Origin: CAIWHR01 sp963779805
Lineage (GTDB): Bacteria; Pseudomonadota; Gammaproteobacteria; Burkholderiales; Casimicrobiaceae
Reading direction: 5' to 3'
Length of the DNA stretch: 64,000 bases
Assembly: GCA_963779805.1 (NCBI GenBank)
Contig: CAVZZN010000003.1
Span: 372,001-436,000 of the forward strand
Within the stretch, counting starts at the first letter, position 1, and every line of letters starts with the position of its first letter. Below are positions 9,270 through 19,050 of the stretch, piece after piece. A program made the position numbers and the translations under genes. Below the pieces are notes generated by a model, which worked only from the letters and a program-made list of their open reading frames with translations, had not been told where the DNA came from and made no database searches.

Positions 9270-10542
9270 ATGGCCGATCATCGAAGTCGACCACGTCAGC
9301 AAGGAATTCCGGCTCGGGCAGCTCACGACGCTGCGCGCGCAGCCTCGCCCGCGGCGCCGCGCGCCTGCGCGGGCCGGCCGCTGCCGCCGCGCCCGCGCTT
9401 CTACGCGCTCGACGACGTCAGCTTCAAGGTCGAGCCGGGCGAGGTGCTGGGCATCGTCGGCACCAATGGCGCCGGCAAGAGCACGCTGCTGAAGCTCCTC
9501 GCGCGCATCACGGTGCCCGACCTCGGGCTCGATCGTCGTGCGCGGCAAGACGGCGCCGCTGATCGAGGTTCACGCGGGCCTGATCGCCGACCTCACCGGC
9601 CGCGAGAACATCTACCTCAACGGCATCATCCTCGGGATGTCGTACCGCCAGATCCGGCGCAAGGTCGACGAGATCACGGCCTTCGCGGAGCTCGAGGAAT
9701 TCATCGACACGCCGATCAAGCGCTACAGCTCGGGCATGCAGGTGCGGCTCGGGTTCAGCATCGCCACGGCGGTCGAATCGGACGTGCTGATCGTCGACGA
9801 GGTGCTCGCGGTGGGCGATCTCGCCTTCCAGCGCAAGTGCTTCGATCGCATCGAGGAGATGATCAAGCAGCAGGGCCGCACCGATCCTGCTGGTGAGCCA
9901 CAACACGCGGCAGGTGGAGCGCCTGTGCACGCGCGCGCTGCTGCTCGACCACGGCCAGATCATCGCCGACGGCCCGGCCGACGCGATCTGCGAGCAGTTC
10001 TACGAGCGCAGCGACGAGAAGATCCGCCACCTCGCGCTCGCCGCCAAGGGACGCGCGGTGCAGGCCTCCGACGACGTCGAGGTCGACGGATATCGCGCTC
10101 GTCGACGACCAGGGCAGCGTCGTCGATCGCCTCGCCTACAAGCAGGACGTTGCGGTGCGCGTGCGCTTCACGGCGATCAAGGAGCTGCGCGCACCATCGT
10201 TCTCCGTCGGCGTGCACACGACCGACTTCCTGTACGTCGCCACCCACACGAGCGGCACGGATCTCGACCTCAGGCGCGTCGCACCGGGTTCCTACGAGAT
10301 CGTCTGTCGGATCGTCGGCAATCCGCTGTTGCCCGGCGTGTACGGCATCCGCTTCGGCATCACCGAGGGCGCGGCGGCGCGCACGGTGTTCTACGGAGAG
10401 AACCTGCTGCACTTCCAGATCACGCAAGGCGAGCGCAGTCGGCGGTCCGCGACCGAGCGGCCACGGCTTCTTCGCGCTCGATGCAAAATGGAGCGCGCCG
10501 GAGAAGACCGACGTCGCACCGCTGACCAAGCTCGCCGTATAG
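9270..10542 (+). CDS. wzt: ABC transporter ATPase (Wzt-like) with C-terminal glycan-binding domain, frameshifted
   Basis: ATG 9270 is followed by an early frame change, giving EVDHVSKEFRLG. The ATPase has Walker A GTNGAGKSTLLK near 9460, signature motif YSSGMQVRLGFSIA near 9725 and Walker B DVLIVDEVLAVGD near 9780. The switch histidine (LVSHN) is restored after a break near 9885. The C-terminal 130 residues (VRVRFTAIKELRAPSFSVGV through GVYGIRFGI) have the beta-sandwich character of the Wzt C-terminal domain, which recognises the non-reducing end of the exported chain. A last break near 10460 leads to the stop at 10540-10542. It partners the permease just upstream. Five bases separate its end from the convergent glycosyltransferase. 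Confidence 0.82.
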
Positions 10543-10547
10543 TCGCG

Positions 10548-11780
10548 TCAGGCCCGCGTCTCGAGCGCGGCGCGACTCGCCATCGGCGTCTGCGCCCGTC
10601 GCCGACGAGCCGCAGATACTCCTGCCACGCACGTGCCCACGAGAATTCCTGCAGCACCCGCGCGTGCAGTTGCGCAGCGAGGCGCAGGCGCAGATTCGCG
10701 TCCTGCACAAGCAGGCGAACGGCGTCGACGATGGCCCCGGGATCCTCGGCGGGCACGAGCAGTCCCGTCGCATTGGGAGCTACGATCTCGGCGTTGCCGC
10801 CGACCTCCGATGCGATCACCGGCACACCCAGTGCACCCGCCTCGAGGATCGTGATCGGCAGGCCCTCGGCGCGCGACGGCAGCACGAAGAGCAGGCAGCA
10901 ACGCATCCACGCGAGCACCTGCGCGTGCGGCAGATCGACGAGGCAGCGCACGCGCGAGGCGAGACCCAGCTCCGCGATCATCGCCGCCAGCATCGGACGC
11001 GCCGCGCCATCCTTGCCGATGATCACGAGGTCGATGTCCGGAAACTCGTCGGCGATGCGTGCGAACGCGCGCACGAGCACGTCCTGCGCCTTCACGTGGT
11101 CGTACGTGCCCACGTTGAGCAGGAAGGTGCGGCCCGCTCGCGGCTCCGGTGCCGCGACGCGCGCCGCGTCGGCGACGACGAGCTCGGGATCCACACCGTT
11201 GTGGATGACCGTGCAAGCCGGACCTTTGCGGCTCGCCTTCAGCGCCTCGACGACATCGCGCAACGCGGCGGAGACGGCGACGACTTCGTCCGCCTCCCGC
11301 AGCATCCAGCGCCATATCGCCCTGACGAGGCCGGTCGCCTCGCGTGCTCGCCGGATGTCGGTCCCGTGGAACGAGAGGATCACGCGGCCGTCGAACAGGC
11401 CCAGCTTGCGCAGCAGCAGGAAACCGACGACGGCCGTGGTCGGGTAGTGGGCGTTGACGATGCGCACGTCGTAGCGCGCGATCATGCCGCGCAGCCGGCG
11501 CAGGATCGCAGGCAGGCGCGCGACGTACGACAGCAGGCCTCGCCACGTGAAATCGTATCCGACAGGTGCGTCGATGCGCAGGCGCACGAGATCGCAATCC
11601 TGCTGCGGGTCGGCCGTGAGACGCGGCCGGTGCCCAGTCCATGACGGCGACGAGCGGGCGGAAGCGCCCCGATGCAGCGCAATGGCGGTACAGGTTCAGC
11701 ACGACCTGATTGACGCCGCCGGGATGATCGGGCGCCCACGGCAGCAGGAACACATACGTTCCCGACGGATCAGGCTGCAT
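10548..11780 (-). CDS. GT4 family glycosyltransferase (frameshifted at both ends)
   Basis: ATG 11780 opens MQPDPSGTYVFLLPWAPDHPGGVNQVVLNLY, an N-terminal GT-B domain with the glycine-rich GGVNQV loop. After a break near 11640 the long middle reads RILSFHGTDIRRAR-type residues, IHNGVDPE, LNVGTYDHVKAQDVL and the GT4 donor-site signature PSRAEGLPITILEAGALGVPVIASEVGG. A second break near 10600 restores the terminus TPMASRAALETRA and a stop at 10548. About 410 residues, normal for the family. It overlaps the upstream GT2 gene by 11 bp. It uses a nucleotide-sugar donor in the cytoplasm; the sugar is unknown. Confidence 0.8.
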   Translation of the reverse strand: MQPDPSGTYVFLLPWAPDHPGGVNQVVLNLYRHCAASGRFRPLVAVMDWAPAASHGRPAAGLRSRAPAHRRTCRIRFHVARPAVVRRAPACDPAPAARHDRALRRAHRQRPLPDHGRRRFPAAAQAGPVRRPRDPLVPRDRHPASTRGDRPRQGDMALDAAGGGRSRRRLRRVARCRRGAEGEPQRSGLHGHPQRCGSRARRRRRGARRGTGAASGPHLPAQRGHVRPREGAGRARARVRTHRRRVSGHRPRDHRQGWRGASDAGGDDRGAGSRLARALPRRSAARAGARVDALLPALRAAVARRGPADHDPRGGCTGCAGDRIGGRRQRRDRSSQCDGTARARRGSRGHRRRRSPACAGRESAPAPRCATARAGAAGILVGTCVAGVSAARRRRAQTPMASRAALETRA

Positions 11781-12773
11781 CCACCGCCCGTTGCGATGTG
11801 GCGGGCCGGTGCTGCGGCAACGGGCCCTTGATGCCGCGCAGGCCGTCCCACACGCCGTGCAGCACGCCCGCTGCGCCGGACCAGTTGCCCTTGCGCGCCT
11901 GCGACCAGATCGCGCCCCGGCACCAGTCCAGGTACAGCGCTGCGAAGCGCAGGTGGCGGCCGTACGTCGGGCCCGCGATGTCCTTGAAGTAGGTCAGCTT
12001 GTTGCGGAAGATGTAGTAGAAGTACTCGTGGCTCACCTTCCGGACGGAGGCCTTGCCGAGGTGCTCCACCCGGATGTGCGGGAGATACGCGGGCGCACCG
12101 CCGAGGCGATGCACGCGTTCGAAGTACTTGAGCTCCTCCTCGTACAGGAAATTCTCGTCGGGCAGGAAGCCGTATTTCTCGAACGCGGTGCCGCTGAATT
12201 TGATGCAGCAGCCGTGCAGCATGCCGATGCGTCCCGAGCGCCGCATGGCGTCGCTCACGAATCCGGTGGCGAAGTCGATCGCGTGGCCCGTGGTATCGAT
12301 CGTCTGCATGTAGTGCTGGAAGATAGCCGGGCCGGCGATCTCCTCGGCGCTTCGAGCAGCTGCGATGCGCTCTCGCGCGTGACGATGAGGTCCGGGTTGA
12401 TGACGAGATACGCACCGACCGATCCGAGCAGCCCGTGGAGCAGACGCAACGCGGTGTTGTTGCCGCCGGAATAGCCGAGATTCGCGGTGTTGCGGAACAG
12501 GACGAGACGCGCCCCTCCCCGCACCGCCTCGCGGCCCGCCGCCTGGGCGGCGGTGACGCCGACCTCACGCGCATCGACGATGCAACCGCCCTTCGCGCGG
12601 CACGCGGCCTCCAGCGTGCGAAAGTCGTCGTCCGCACTGACGTTGTCGACGACGAACATCCCGGTGCCGGCAAGCGGCAGCAGCGCCTCGATCTGGCGGA
12701 CGCAATGGGCTGCCACGTTGTAGTTCAGGACGACGATCCACTTCGTCGCCACGTCCGGCGCAAGGTCGGTCAT
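11770..12773 (-). CDS. Family 2 glycosyltransferase (rhamnosyltransferase-like), one frameshift
   Basis: Starts at ATG 12773 in a TGATG overlap with the upstream gene's stop. The GT2 core is WIVVLNYN, FVVDNVSADDD, LFRNTANLGYSGGNNTALR and AYLVINPDLIV, the pattern of WcaA/RfbF-like rhamnosyl- or related transferases (NxGxxGGNN, then NPD for metal binding). A break near 12340 leads to FSGTAFEKYGFLPDENFLYEEELKYFERVH, carrying the catalytic acidic cluster. The stop is at 11770. About 334 residues. Cytoplasmic, probably membrane-associated through its Arg-rich C-terminal part. The acceptor and sugar cannot be read from sequence alone. Confidence 0.8.
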
Positions 12774-13819
12774 CAGCGTGCCGGGCTTGGCCGGAGCATT
12801 CCGCCGGCCCGCCGGGCAACCGCCCGCGCAAGTCGAGCGATGCGGAAGCGAGCGGGAATGCAACCTACACGCGGGTATCGCCGCGCGAGCGCCTGCAGGT
12901 CCGAGAGCGGCACCGGATCGCCCTCGCGCGAGTCCCGGCGCGCCCGCCACAGCGTCCAGTACGCCTCTTCCCAGTACGCCTGCTCGAGGTCGAGCCGAGG
13001 AGCACGCCGCGCCGCGGCCGCGCGGAGCGGGTCGTACGTCGGGTTGAACGCCATCTCGTGCCGCATGAGCAGCTTGTCGAGCGTGTCGGCTCGGAAGTTG
13101 TGATCGCGGGTGTTGGCGTGACTCGTGGCGGCCGGGTGCACGCGAAACGTCGCCAGGTCCTCCGCGACGTGCACCGTGCCCGTGTGGATGCCCGACGCGC
13201 ACCCAGTATTCGGCGTCGCAGTACGTGATTAGGTCGGGGTTGAAGAGGCCGAAGCGCTCGAACACCGTGCGGTGCAACAGCACGACTGTCGGCTCCCCGA
13301 GGAGGTTCTGACCGACGTCGTCGAGCACGGCGTCGCAGAACTGCGCAGCCGTGAGCTCTCCATGCGCCGCGAAGATCCGCGCGACGTTCGCCTTCTTGGT
13401 CGGTGAAGCTCGCCCTGCTTTCAGGGTGCACGCCGGGCTCGAAGATGAAGTCCCGCGCGCACGACACCAGCGGACAGCCTCCTCGCGCGGCGGCAAGCAG
13501 GCGCTCGACGCACGACGGGGCGAGCAGGTCGTCCTGGAACACGAACTTGATCCACTCCCCTCGCGCGATAGCCGCGCAGTGGTTCCAGTTGCCGACAAGC
13601 CCGCGGTTTCGCTCGTTGCGCACGATCGTGACGCGTGCGTCGCGCGCTGCGTATCCCGCAGCGAGCTCGCGTGTGCCGTCCGTGGAAGCGTCGTCCACGA
13701 CCAGCGACCTCGAAGTCGCCGTAGGTCTGTGCCAGCACGCTGTCCAGGCACGCGGCGAGGAACCGTTCGCCGTTGTAGGTCGGAATGCAGACGCTGACGC
13801 GGCACGCGCGCGCGCTCAT
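12773..13819 (-). CDS. Family 2 glycosyltransferase, paralogue A (multiple frameshifts)
   Basis: ATG 13819 begins MSARACRVSVCIPTYNGERFLAACL, a textbook GT2 N-terminus. The next block, MDDASTDGTRELAAGY with NRGLVGNWNHCAAIARGEWIKFVFQDDLLAP, comes after a break near 13710. Further blocks (NLLGEPTVVLLHRTVFERFGLFNPDLITYCDAEYWVRVG, then DLATFRVHPAATSH) come after breaks near 13390 and 13190. The stop TGA at 12773-12775 shares a base with the start of the next gene. It is closely related to the gene immediately upstream (13816-14863), with the same FVFQDD block and the same FRVH tail, which indicates a tandem duplication. It is a sugar transferase of unknown donor. Confidence 0.75.
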
Positions 13820-14863
13820 TGCATCTCGCTCTCGCCGGCGTTTGAGCGGGCCGTTGCGCGCCGCGACGCGAGCCGGCGCCGCACACGCCAGATCGCATGC
13901 GAGAGCATGCCGCTGCGCAAGGCGGGGTATGCCTCGGTGACGAGCTTCAACGCCTGCAGCGGCTCCGGGTCGCGCCCGGGCGGCTGGCGCGCCCACTCCG
14001 CGATCGCGCGCGCTTCGTTCTTCTTGTGGCGCAGCATGGCGTCGAGGTCGATGCCCATCGATCTCGGCCTTCGCGCGCAGCGGCGCGATAGTGCGGCAGT
14101 GCACGAATTCGTGCAGCAGCACGAGATTGTCGAGCGACAGTGAGCGCGATAGTAGCGCGCGCGACAGGTTATGCGCGCTGGTTGCGCTCCGTGCACCCGG
14201 AACGTCGCGAGCTCCTCGCGCACGACGGCCACGCCGGCATTCACGCCCACGCGCAGCCAGAATTCGAGATCGCAAGGATCCGGCGAGCACGGATTGAACC
14301 ACCGTAGCGTTCGAACGCGGCCCTGCGGATCATCACGCACGTGGGCTCGCCGAGCGGATTCACGCCGAACCGCCGCAGCGCGATACGTCTGCATTGCGTC
14401 GGGCGTGAGGCGGCCTCGCGCGAACAACGCATGCAGCTCCTCTTGTGGTCGAGGTAGATGCTTGCGCACGTCGGCTCGGTGTCTGTCGTCGAACAGCGAT
14501 GTCGCGCTCGCAGGCTACGAGCAGAGTCTCCTCGATGCCGCGGCCGCCCGTACAGGGCGCGGACGCACTCCGCGTGCACGAGAGTCGTCCTGGAACACGA
14601 ACTTGATCCATTCGCCGCGCGCAAGCTGGCGCAGCTGGTTCCAGTTGCCCACGAGGCCGAGGTTGCGCTCGTTGCGGACGAACGGCGTCCGCGGCTCCGC
14701 GTCGCGAAGCGCCTCGCGATCTCCGCCGTGCGCATCGGTGAGCCGTCGTCGACGAGCAGGATCTCGACGTCCGCGAACGTCTGCGCGGCCACGCTTCCAG
14801 ACAGGCCTCGAAGGTAAGCGTTCGCCGTTGTAGAGCGGGAATGCAGACGCTGATCCGGGGCAC
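13816..14863 (-). CDS. Family 2 glycosyltransferase, paralogue B (multiple frameshifts)
   Basis: GTG 14863 begins PRISVCIP, the GT2 opening strand, and is broken at once near 14835. Other frames supply TFADVEILLVDDGSP, then the segment equivalent to NWN...GEWIKFVFQDD near 14590-14650, then NPLGEPTCVMIRRAAFERYG, and finally CDLEFWLRVGVNAGVAVVREELATFRVHG in the 13816 frame. The C-terminal 100 residues are helical and basic. The stop overlaps the ATG of the downstream paralogue (ATGA). Conserved blocks match the downstream gene at both DNA and protein level, pointing to duplication followed by divergence. It likely adds one residue of the glycan repeat exported by the nearby ABC system. Confidence 0.72.
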
Positions 14864-15075
14864 GATTCGTCTCGTCAGGCGTGCTCCGCTATTCTATCGG
14901 CGGGCCCCCGCCATCGGGGCGCGCATGACTCGTATCCGCCCCGATATCACGTATGTCGACTGCGTTTGCGTGGGGCGCGAGCGTGCGCGCGCGGGCGTGC
15001 CGCGCCCGATCGGAGACTCCGGCGGCAGCACTGCTGCTGCAGACCCGACACGTACGTCCGGCACCGGAGACGAGA

Positions 15076-16192
15076 TTGAAGCGGCTGATCCTATTCGCGC
15101 ATTACGACCCGCAGGGACTCGTCGATCCCGCACGTGCGCTATCTCCTGCAGGGCGCTGCGGCCCCATTGCGCCGGCTGGTCGTTCGTCACCACCGCCGGG
15201 ATCGAGCGGCCGCCGATCTCGACGCGCTGCAGCTCCCGGCGACGCGTTCCATCGTCCGCGAGAACGTGGGCCTCGACTTCTGCAGCTGGAAGGCCGCGCT
15301 CGAGGCGACCGTCCGCGACTGGGATGGCTTCGACGAGATCGTGTTCTGCAACGACAGCGTGTACGGACCGCTGTCATCCGCTCGCGAACAGTGTTCGACG
15401 CGATGTCGTACCGCAACTGCGACTTCTGGGGCATCACCGACAGCGTCCGGATCGCGTATCACGTGCAGAGCTATTTCGTGGTGTTCCGGTCGGCCGTCGT
15501 GCGCTCGCGCCGCGTTCCGGCGAGTTCGTGAACGCGATCGTCCCGCTCGCGGACAAGAAGGAGATCATCCGCCGCTACGAGCTCGGGCTCACGCGCACCC
15601 TGCGCGCCGCGGGGTTCAGGCCGGCCGCCTACTTTCGGCCCGGGTCTCGCGCCGCTTGGGCAGCCACGCTGGGCAAGACGCTCGTCGAGCTGCGCTGGCA
15701 TCCGCGGAGCGGATCGTCGAGGCTGCTGCCGATCTATCGGGCGCACCGCGGCATCAACTACCTGCACGACCTGTGGCCGCGGCTCATCGCGCAGCAGAGT
15801 CCCGTTCCTCAAGGTCGAGCTGCTGCGCGACCACCCGCGCGCGTTTCCGACGACGGGTCTGCTCACGCGCTTGCACGCGGCGAGCGACTACCCGATCCAG
15901 CTGATCGTGGACCATCTCACGCGGGTGGGCAGCACGCAGGCCGACCTGCTCGCGGAAGGTCGGCGCCTCGTGCAGCAGGCCGCGCTCAGCGCCCCGCTCA
16001 TCCGGATCACCGCCTCCGGCGGATCCGGAATGGGCACGCGGCTTGCGATCAGGGTGAAGATCGGGAAGCCGCTCCAGTCGGGCCAGCCGCCGAGGCGCTG
16101 TTCAGCGCGGCGTGGCGCGCGCGAGCTTTCCGCACGCCGAACGGGTGGCGGACCATGCTGCTCACGTGCGCGCGACACGCGGCGCCGGATAG
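15076..16192 (+). CDS. Rhamnan synthesis protein F-like glycosyltransferase (frameshifted)
   Basis: I place the start at TTG 15076: GGAGA lies five bases upstream, and the frame reads LKRLILFAHYDPQGLVDP, the characteristic N-terminus of RgpF-family proteins. Breaks near 15130, 15370, 15500, 15800 and 16090 interrupt VRENVGLDFCSWKAAL, FDEIVFCNDSVYGPL, MSYRNCDFWGITDS and YHVQSYFVVFRSAVV, all signature blocks of PF05045. The C-terminus is read to about TAG 16190, overlapping the convergent methyltransferase slightly, but the exact end is uncertain. RgpF proteins take part in rhamnose-glucose polysaccharide assembly. With several GT2/GT4 enzymes and Wzm/Wzt nearby, a rhamnan-like O-chain is a fair inference. 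Confidence 0.72.
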
Positions 16193-16948
16193 GTGCGGGT
16201 GCCGGTCCAGGCGGGGCGCAACACCCGCGGCAGCAGCACCACGTGCTCGAGGCCCGCTGCCTTGAGCAGCGGCACCAGGGTCGGCGGCGCGAAGTACCAG
16301 CGATGGTCCGCCTGATAGCACCACCAGTCCGGGCCGCCTTCGACGCGATTGCCGGACTGGAAGTTGCCCGTTTCGACGAAGAGCATGCCGCGGTCGTCGA
16401 GCCTTGCCGCGGCCGCCGCGAGCAGGGTGTCCGGGCGCTCCACGTGCTCGACCACGTCCCACGCGGTCACGGCGCGAAAGCGCGCCTCGCGCGGAAGCGC
16501 ATCGAAATCGCCGCGGATCAGACGAATGCGACTCTCCGCATCGCACGGCGTCGCCGGCGCCGCGGGGTCGATGCCCGTGCAGCGCCATCCACGCTCGGCG
16601 GCGACGCGCATGAACGCGCCGTCCCCCGCGCCGATGTCGAGCAGCGTGTCCGGCTCCGGGGCGAATGCGCAGACGACCCCGGCCTGCAGTTCCGCGACGC
16701 GCCTGCGCTGCTCGGAGTCGAAATACGTGCCGGTCTCGGCGGCGCCGTATGCGTCGCCGAAGAACGTCGCGCTGTCCTGCGCGCTGCGGGCGGGCGGGAT
16801 ATTGCCACGCGAGCCCGCACGCCATGCACTCGTGCAGCGACAGGCTGGACTCCGAGGCGTTCGGGATGTCGGCCGCACGCGCACCGAACCTCCGCAGATC
16901 ACCCGACCCGCAACCCGGGCACGAGCGGTCGTTGAGAAGCAGATTCAT
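16162..16948 (-). CDS. Class I methyltransferase with N-terminal zinc ribbon (one frameshift)
   Basis: ATG 16948 begins MNLLLNDRSCPGCGSGDLRRFG and continues to HECMACGLAWQYP. The two CxxC pairs form a putative zinc-binding domain as found ahead of sugar C- or O-methyltransferases. A break near 16795 leads to the catalytic part: TLLDIGAGDGAFMRVA (SAM loop), GIDP, FDALPREARFRAVTAWDVVEHVERPD and GGPDWWCYQADHRWYFAPPTL. The last segment is common in methyltransferases that finish polysaccharide chains or modify lipid-linked sugars. The stop is at 16162. It is likely a tailoring enzyme of the region A glycan; the acceptor is unknown. Confidence 0.75.
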
Positions 16949-17016
16949 CGTGTCGTCATCCCTGCTGGAGCATTCGCCATGGCAACGGCAGACCGTCCGC
17001 ACGATGCGGCGGTCGA

Positions 17017-17888
17017 TCAGCGCACCGCGGCATCGGGCACCGCGTCGCGCAGCCACTGCACCGTGCGCGCCGCGACGTCGTCGCGCCACGCGGCGCACGA
17101 GAAGGTGTGGTCGGCCTCGTCGAGCGCGACTCGAGTCACGCGCGATCGCGCAGACCGCGATCGACCCTGCCCGCCTCGCTCGACCTGAACTCCGCCGCCA
17201 CCGCATCGTTGCCGGACAGCCCGAGGAGCACCGGTCCCTCGTACGCCGCAAGCGCCGCGGCCACGCGCTGCGGCAACGGCAAGCGATGCAGCCGCCGTTC
17301 GCGAGCCGGCGTCGCCCGCGGCGCGACGCACGCTTTCACCCAGCGACGACGCCGACTCCCGGAGCGACACCTTCCCCGCCACGAGCTTGCGCCAGAACCC
17401 TGGATCGATCAGCCGTCGCGCGTAGTAGTGCGTGAGGACGGTGCGCGCTTCGCCCTGCTGCGTTCGCACCCAGGGATTGAACAGCGCGAGCCCCGCCACG
17501 CGCGGGTCCGACGCCGCGTAGAACGCGATCGCCGATGCGCCGTCGCACAGGCCCCAGAGCACGACGCGCTGCACGGACGGCTGGCGCTGGAGCAGCGCGT
17601 CGATGGCGGCACGGATGTCGCTCGCGATCTCCTCGAACGTGACGCGCGGCCCGTCGCTGTCGCCCATGCCGCGGTAATCGAAGCGCAGGCACGGCGTTCC
17701 CGCGGCCGCGAGTGCGCGCGCGAGCAACGCGAACTGGCGGTGACTGCCCACGCGATACTGCGGACCGCCGACCACGATGACGACACCGACGCGCGGGGCG
17801 CCCTCCGCGGATGCGAGCACGCCGAGCAGCGACGCGCCTTCGCAGTCAAAGAAGAAGGGGATCTCGAGCGCAGCTCACGTTCGGCATC
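17017..17888 (-). CDS. Exosortase A system-associated alpha/beta hydrolase 1 (frameshifted)
   Basis: Alpha/beta hydrolase of about 285 residues. The N-terminus reads EIPFFFDCEGASLLGVLASAE after a frame change just inside ATG 17888. Then come VVIVVGGPQYRVGSHRQFALLARALA (oxyanion region), FDYRGMGDSDGPRVTFEEIASD, and RVVLWGLCDGASAIAFYAA, where the usual nucleophile-elbow Ser is replaced in a GLCDGAS context. The catalytic His is in DEADHTFS near 17110. This sequence pattern is that of the hydrolase-1 family found only with exosortase A loci. Breaks near 17340 and 17170. Substrate unknown. It is encoded directly after hydrolase 2 and the acyl carrier protein, so release or remodelling of an acyl-ACP or glycan ester is an attractive guess. 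Confidence 0.78.
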
Positions 17889-18713
17889 CCCGAGGCAGCC
17901 GACGGATCGCTCGACGAGCGCGGGACACTCCTCGATCTCGACCGTCTGCCAGAAAGCGGGACCGACGACCGCGTCGCGCCGTACCGCGTGAATCCTTCGC
18001 GCTGCAGCTCGTCGATCCTGCTGCGCGACGCGGGCGCGAGCGCGACAGGCTCGGCACTCGACACCTCCAGCCAGACGAGGCTGCGCACGCGTTCGCGCGC
18101 GGGGTCGAACCGGGCCGCATCGAGCCCCGCCGCGAGCGAAGGCGACAGGCGATAGCCCGCGATCTCGAGCGTCTCGCCCGCCGCGAGGCGGTCCTTGAGG
18201 CGCCTCGTCCCGCCACGCTCGCTCCCGGCCGCCATCATCTCGGCGGTCACGCGCAAGCGCAGGAACTGGTTGAGCTGAACACTCCCGGAGAGCACCGGTT
18301 GCCAGAGCAGCACGCCGGCGGTGACGTCGCACGTCGTCAACGAAGGCCCGACGAGCAGCGCCCCGGCACGCACGCCCCACATCCACAGCGGCGCATCGCT
18401 GCGCTCGCGAGCGTGAGCGATCGCTGCGGCGGCATCGGCGAGCCACGACGTCCCAGGTTGCGTCGCCGAAATCGCCGGCGCTGTCGCCGCAGCCGGTGAG
18501 ATCCATCTGCAGCACCGCGTAGCCCGCTTGCGCGAACGCACGCGCACCGAGCGCGACCATGCGCCGGCACTTGTTCATTTCCTCCGCGAACGCAGGCAGG
18601 TGAACGATCACGCCGCGCGGCGGCACCTGCGCAGGAGCGCGCCAGATGCAGAAGCGGCGGCGCGGACCGTCGCCGAGCGCATACGCTTCCTGCGCGATCG
18701 GCGCTTCAGGCAC
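17846..18713 (-). CDS. Exosortase A system-associated alpha/beta hydrolase 2 (frameshifted)
   Basis: GTG 18713 overlaps the stop of the acyl carrier gene. The N-terminus, YALGDGPRRRFCIWRAP then GVIVHLPAFAEEMNKCRRM, is diagnostic of the second exosortase A-associated hydrolase family. It continues with QMDLTGCGDSAGDFGDATW. After a break near 18440 it reads PLWMWGVRAGALLVG at the nucleophile elbow, where the serine is absent, then LLWQPVLSGSVQLNQFLRLR. A last break near 17960 gives VVGPAFWQTVEIEECPALVER. The atypical elbow (GVRAGA) means it may not be a conventional serine esterase. The end overlaps the start of hydrolase 1. The pair plus the ACP form one transcription unit. Confidence 0.76.
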
Positions 18714-18978
18714 CGAGCTTGCCCTGCACGAAAGCGACGAGGCTGCCGACGCTCGCGAACGTCGAGCCGTCGATCTCGTCGTCGTCGATCTCGAAGCCGA
18801 AGCGCTCCTCGAGGCTCGTCAGCACGCCTGCCACCGCCATCGAGTCGAGCTCGGGCACCGCGCCGAGCAGCGGCGTCGCGTCGGTCCACGTCTTCGAGCG
18901 TCCGCCAAGGCTCAGCACTTCCTCCAGCACGTTCAGGACTTCCCTGCGCGAATCCAAGGCCTCTCCTCGAAGGTTCAT
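18706..18978 (-). CDS. Acyl carrier protein of the exosortase A locus
   Basis: 90 residues from ATG 18978. The protein is acidic and helical with the phosphopantetheine attachment site ELDSMAVAGVLTSLEERFGFEIDDDE, in which the DSM serine would carry the prosthetic group. This matches small acyl or peptidyl carrier proteins. It lacks the N-terminal STIEERV-type start of fatty-acid AcpP, so it is a dedicated carrier. It is first in a minus-strand unit with two hydrolases and diverges from a unit holding an AMP-forming ligase and a PLP decarboxylase. A substrate activated by the ligase and loaded on this carrier is the simplest model; this is inference from context. Confidence 0.83.
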   Translation of the reverse strand: MNLRGEALDSRREVLNVLEEVLSLGGRSKTWTDATPLLGAVPELDSMAVAGVLTSLEERFGFEIDDDEIDGSTFASVGSLVAFVQGKLGA

Positions 18979-19019
18979 GCTCGCACGCCGACGCTGAAGT
19001 GCGCTCGGGTGGGGTGCGA

Positions 19020-19026
19020 TATTATA
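19020..19026. promoter_or_regulatory. Shared AT patch, putative divergent promoter -10 elements
   Basis: The 72-bp gap between the divergent carrier-protein gene (start 18978) and glycosyltransferase gene (start 19051) holds one conspicuously AT-rich heptamer, TATTATA. On the minus strand it contains TATAAT, a perfect -10 box that would start transcription about 36 bases before the carrier gene. On the plus strand it reads TATTAT. No good -35 box is visible for either, so activator-dependent or extended recognition would be needed. Confidence 0.35.
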
Positions 19027-19050
19027 CGAACGAGCAGGTCTCGACTTTCG

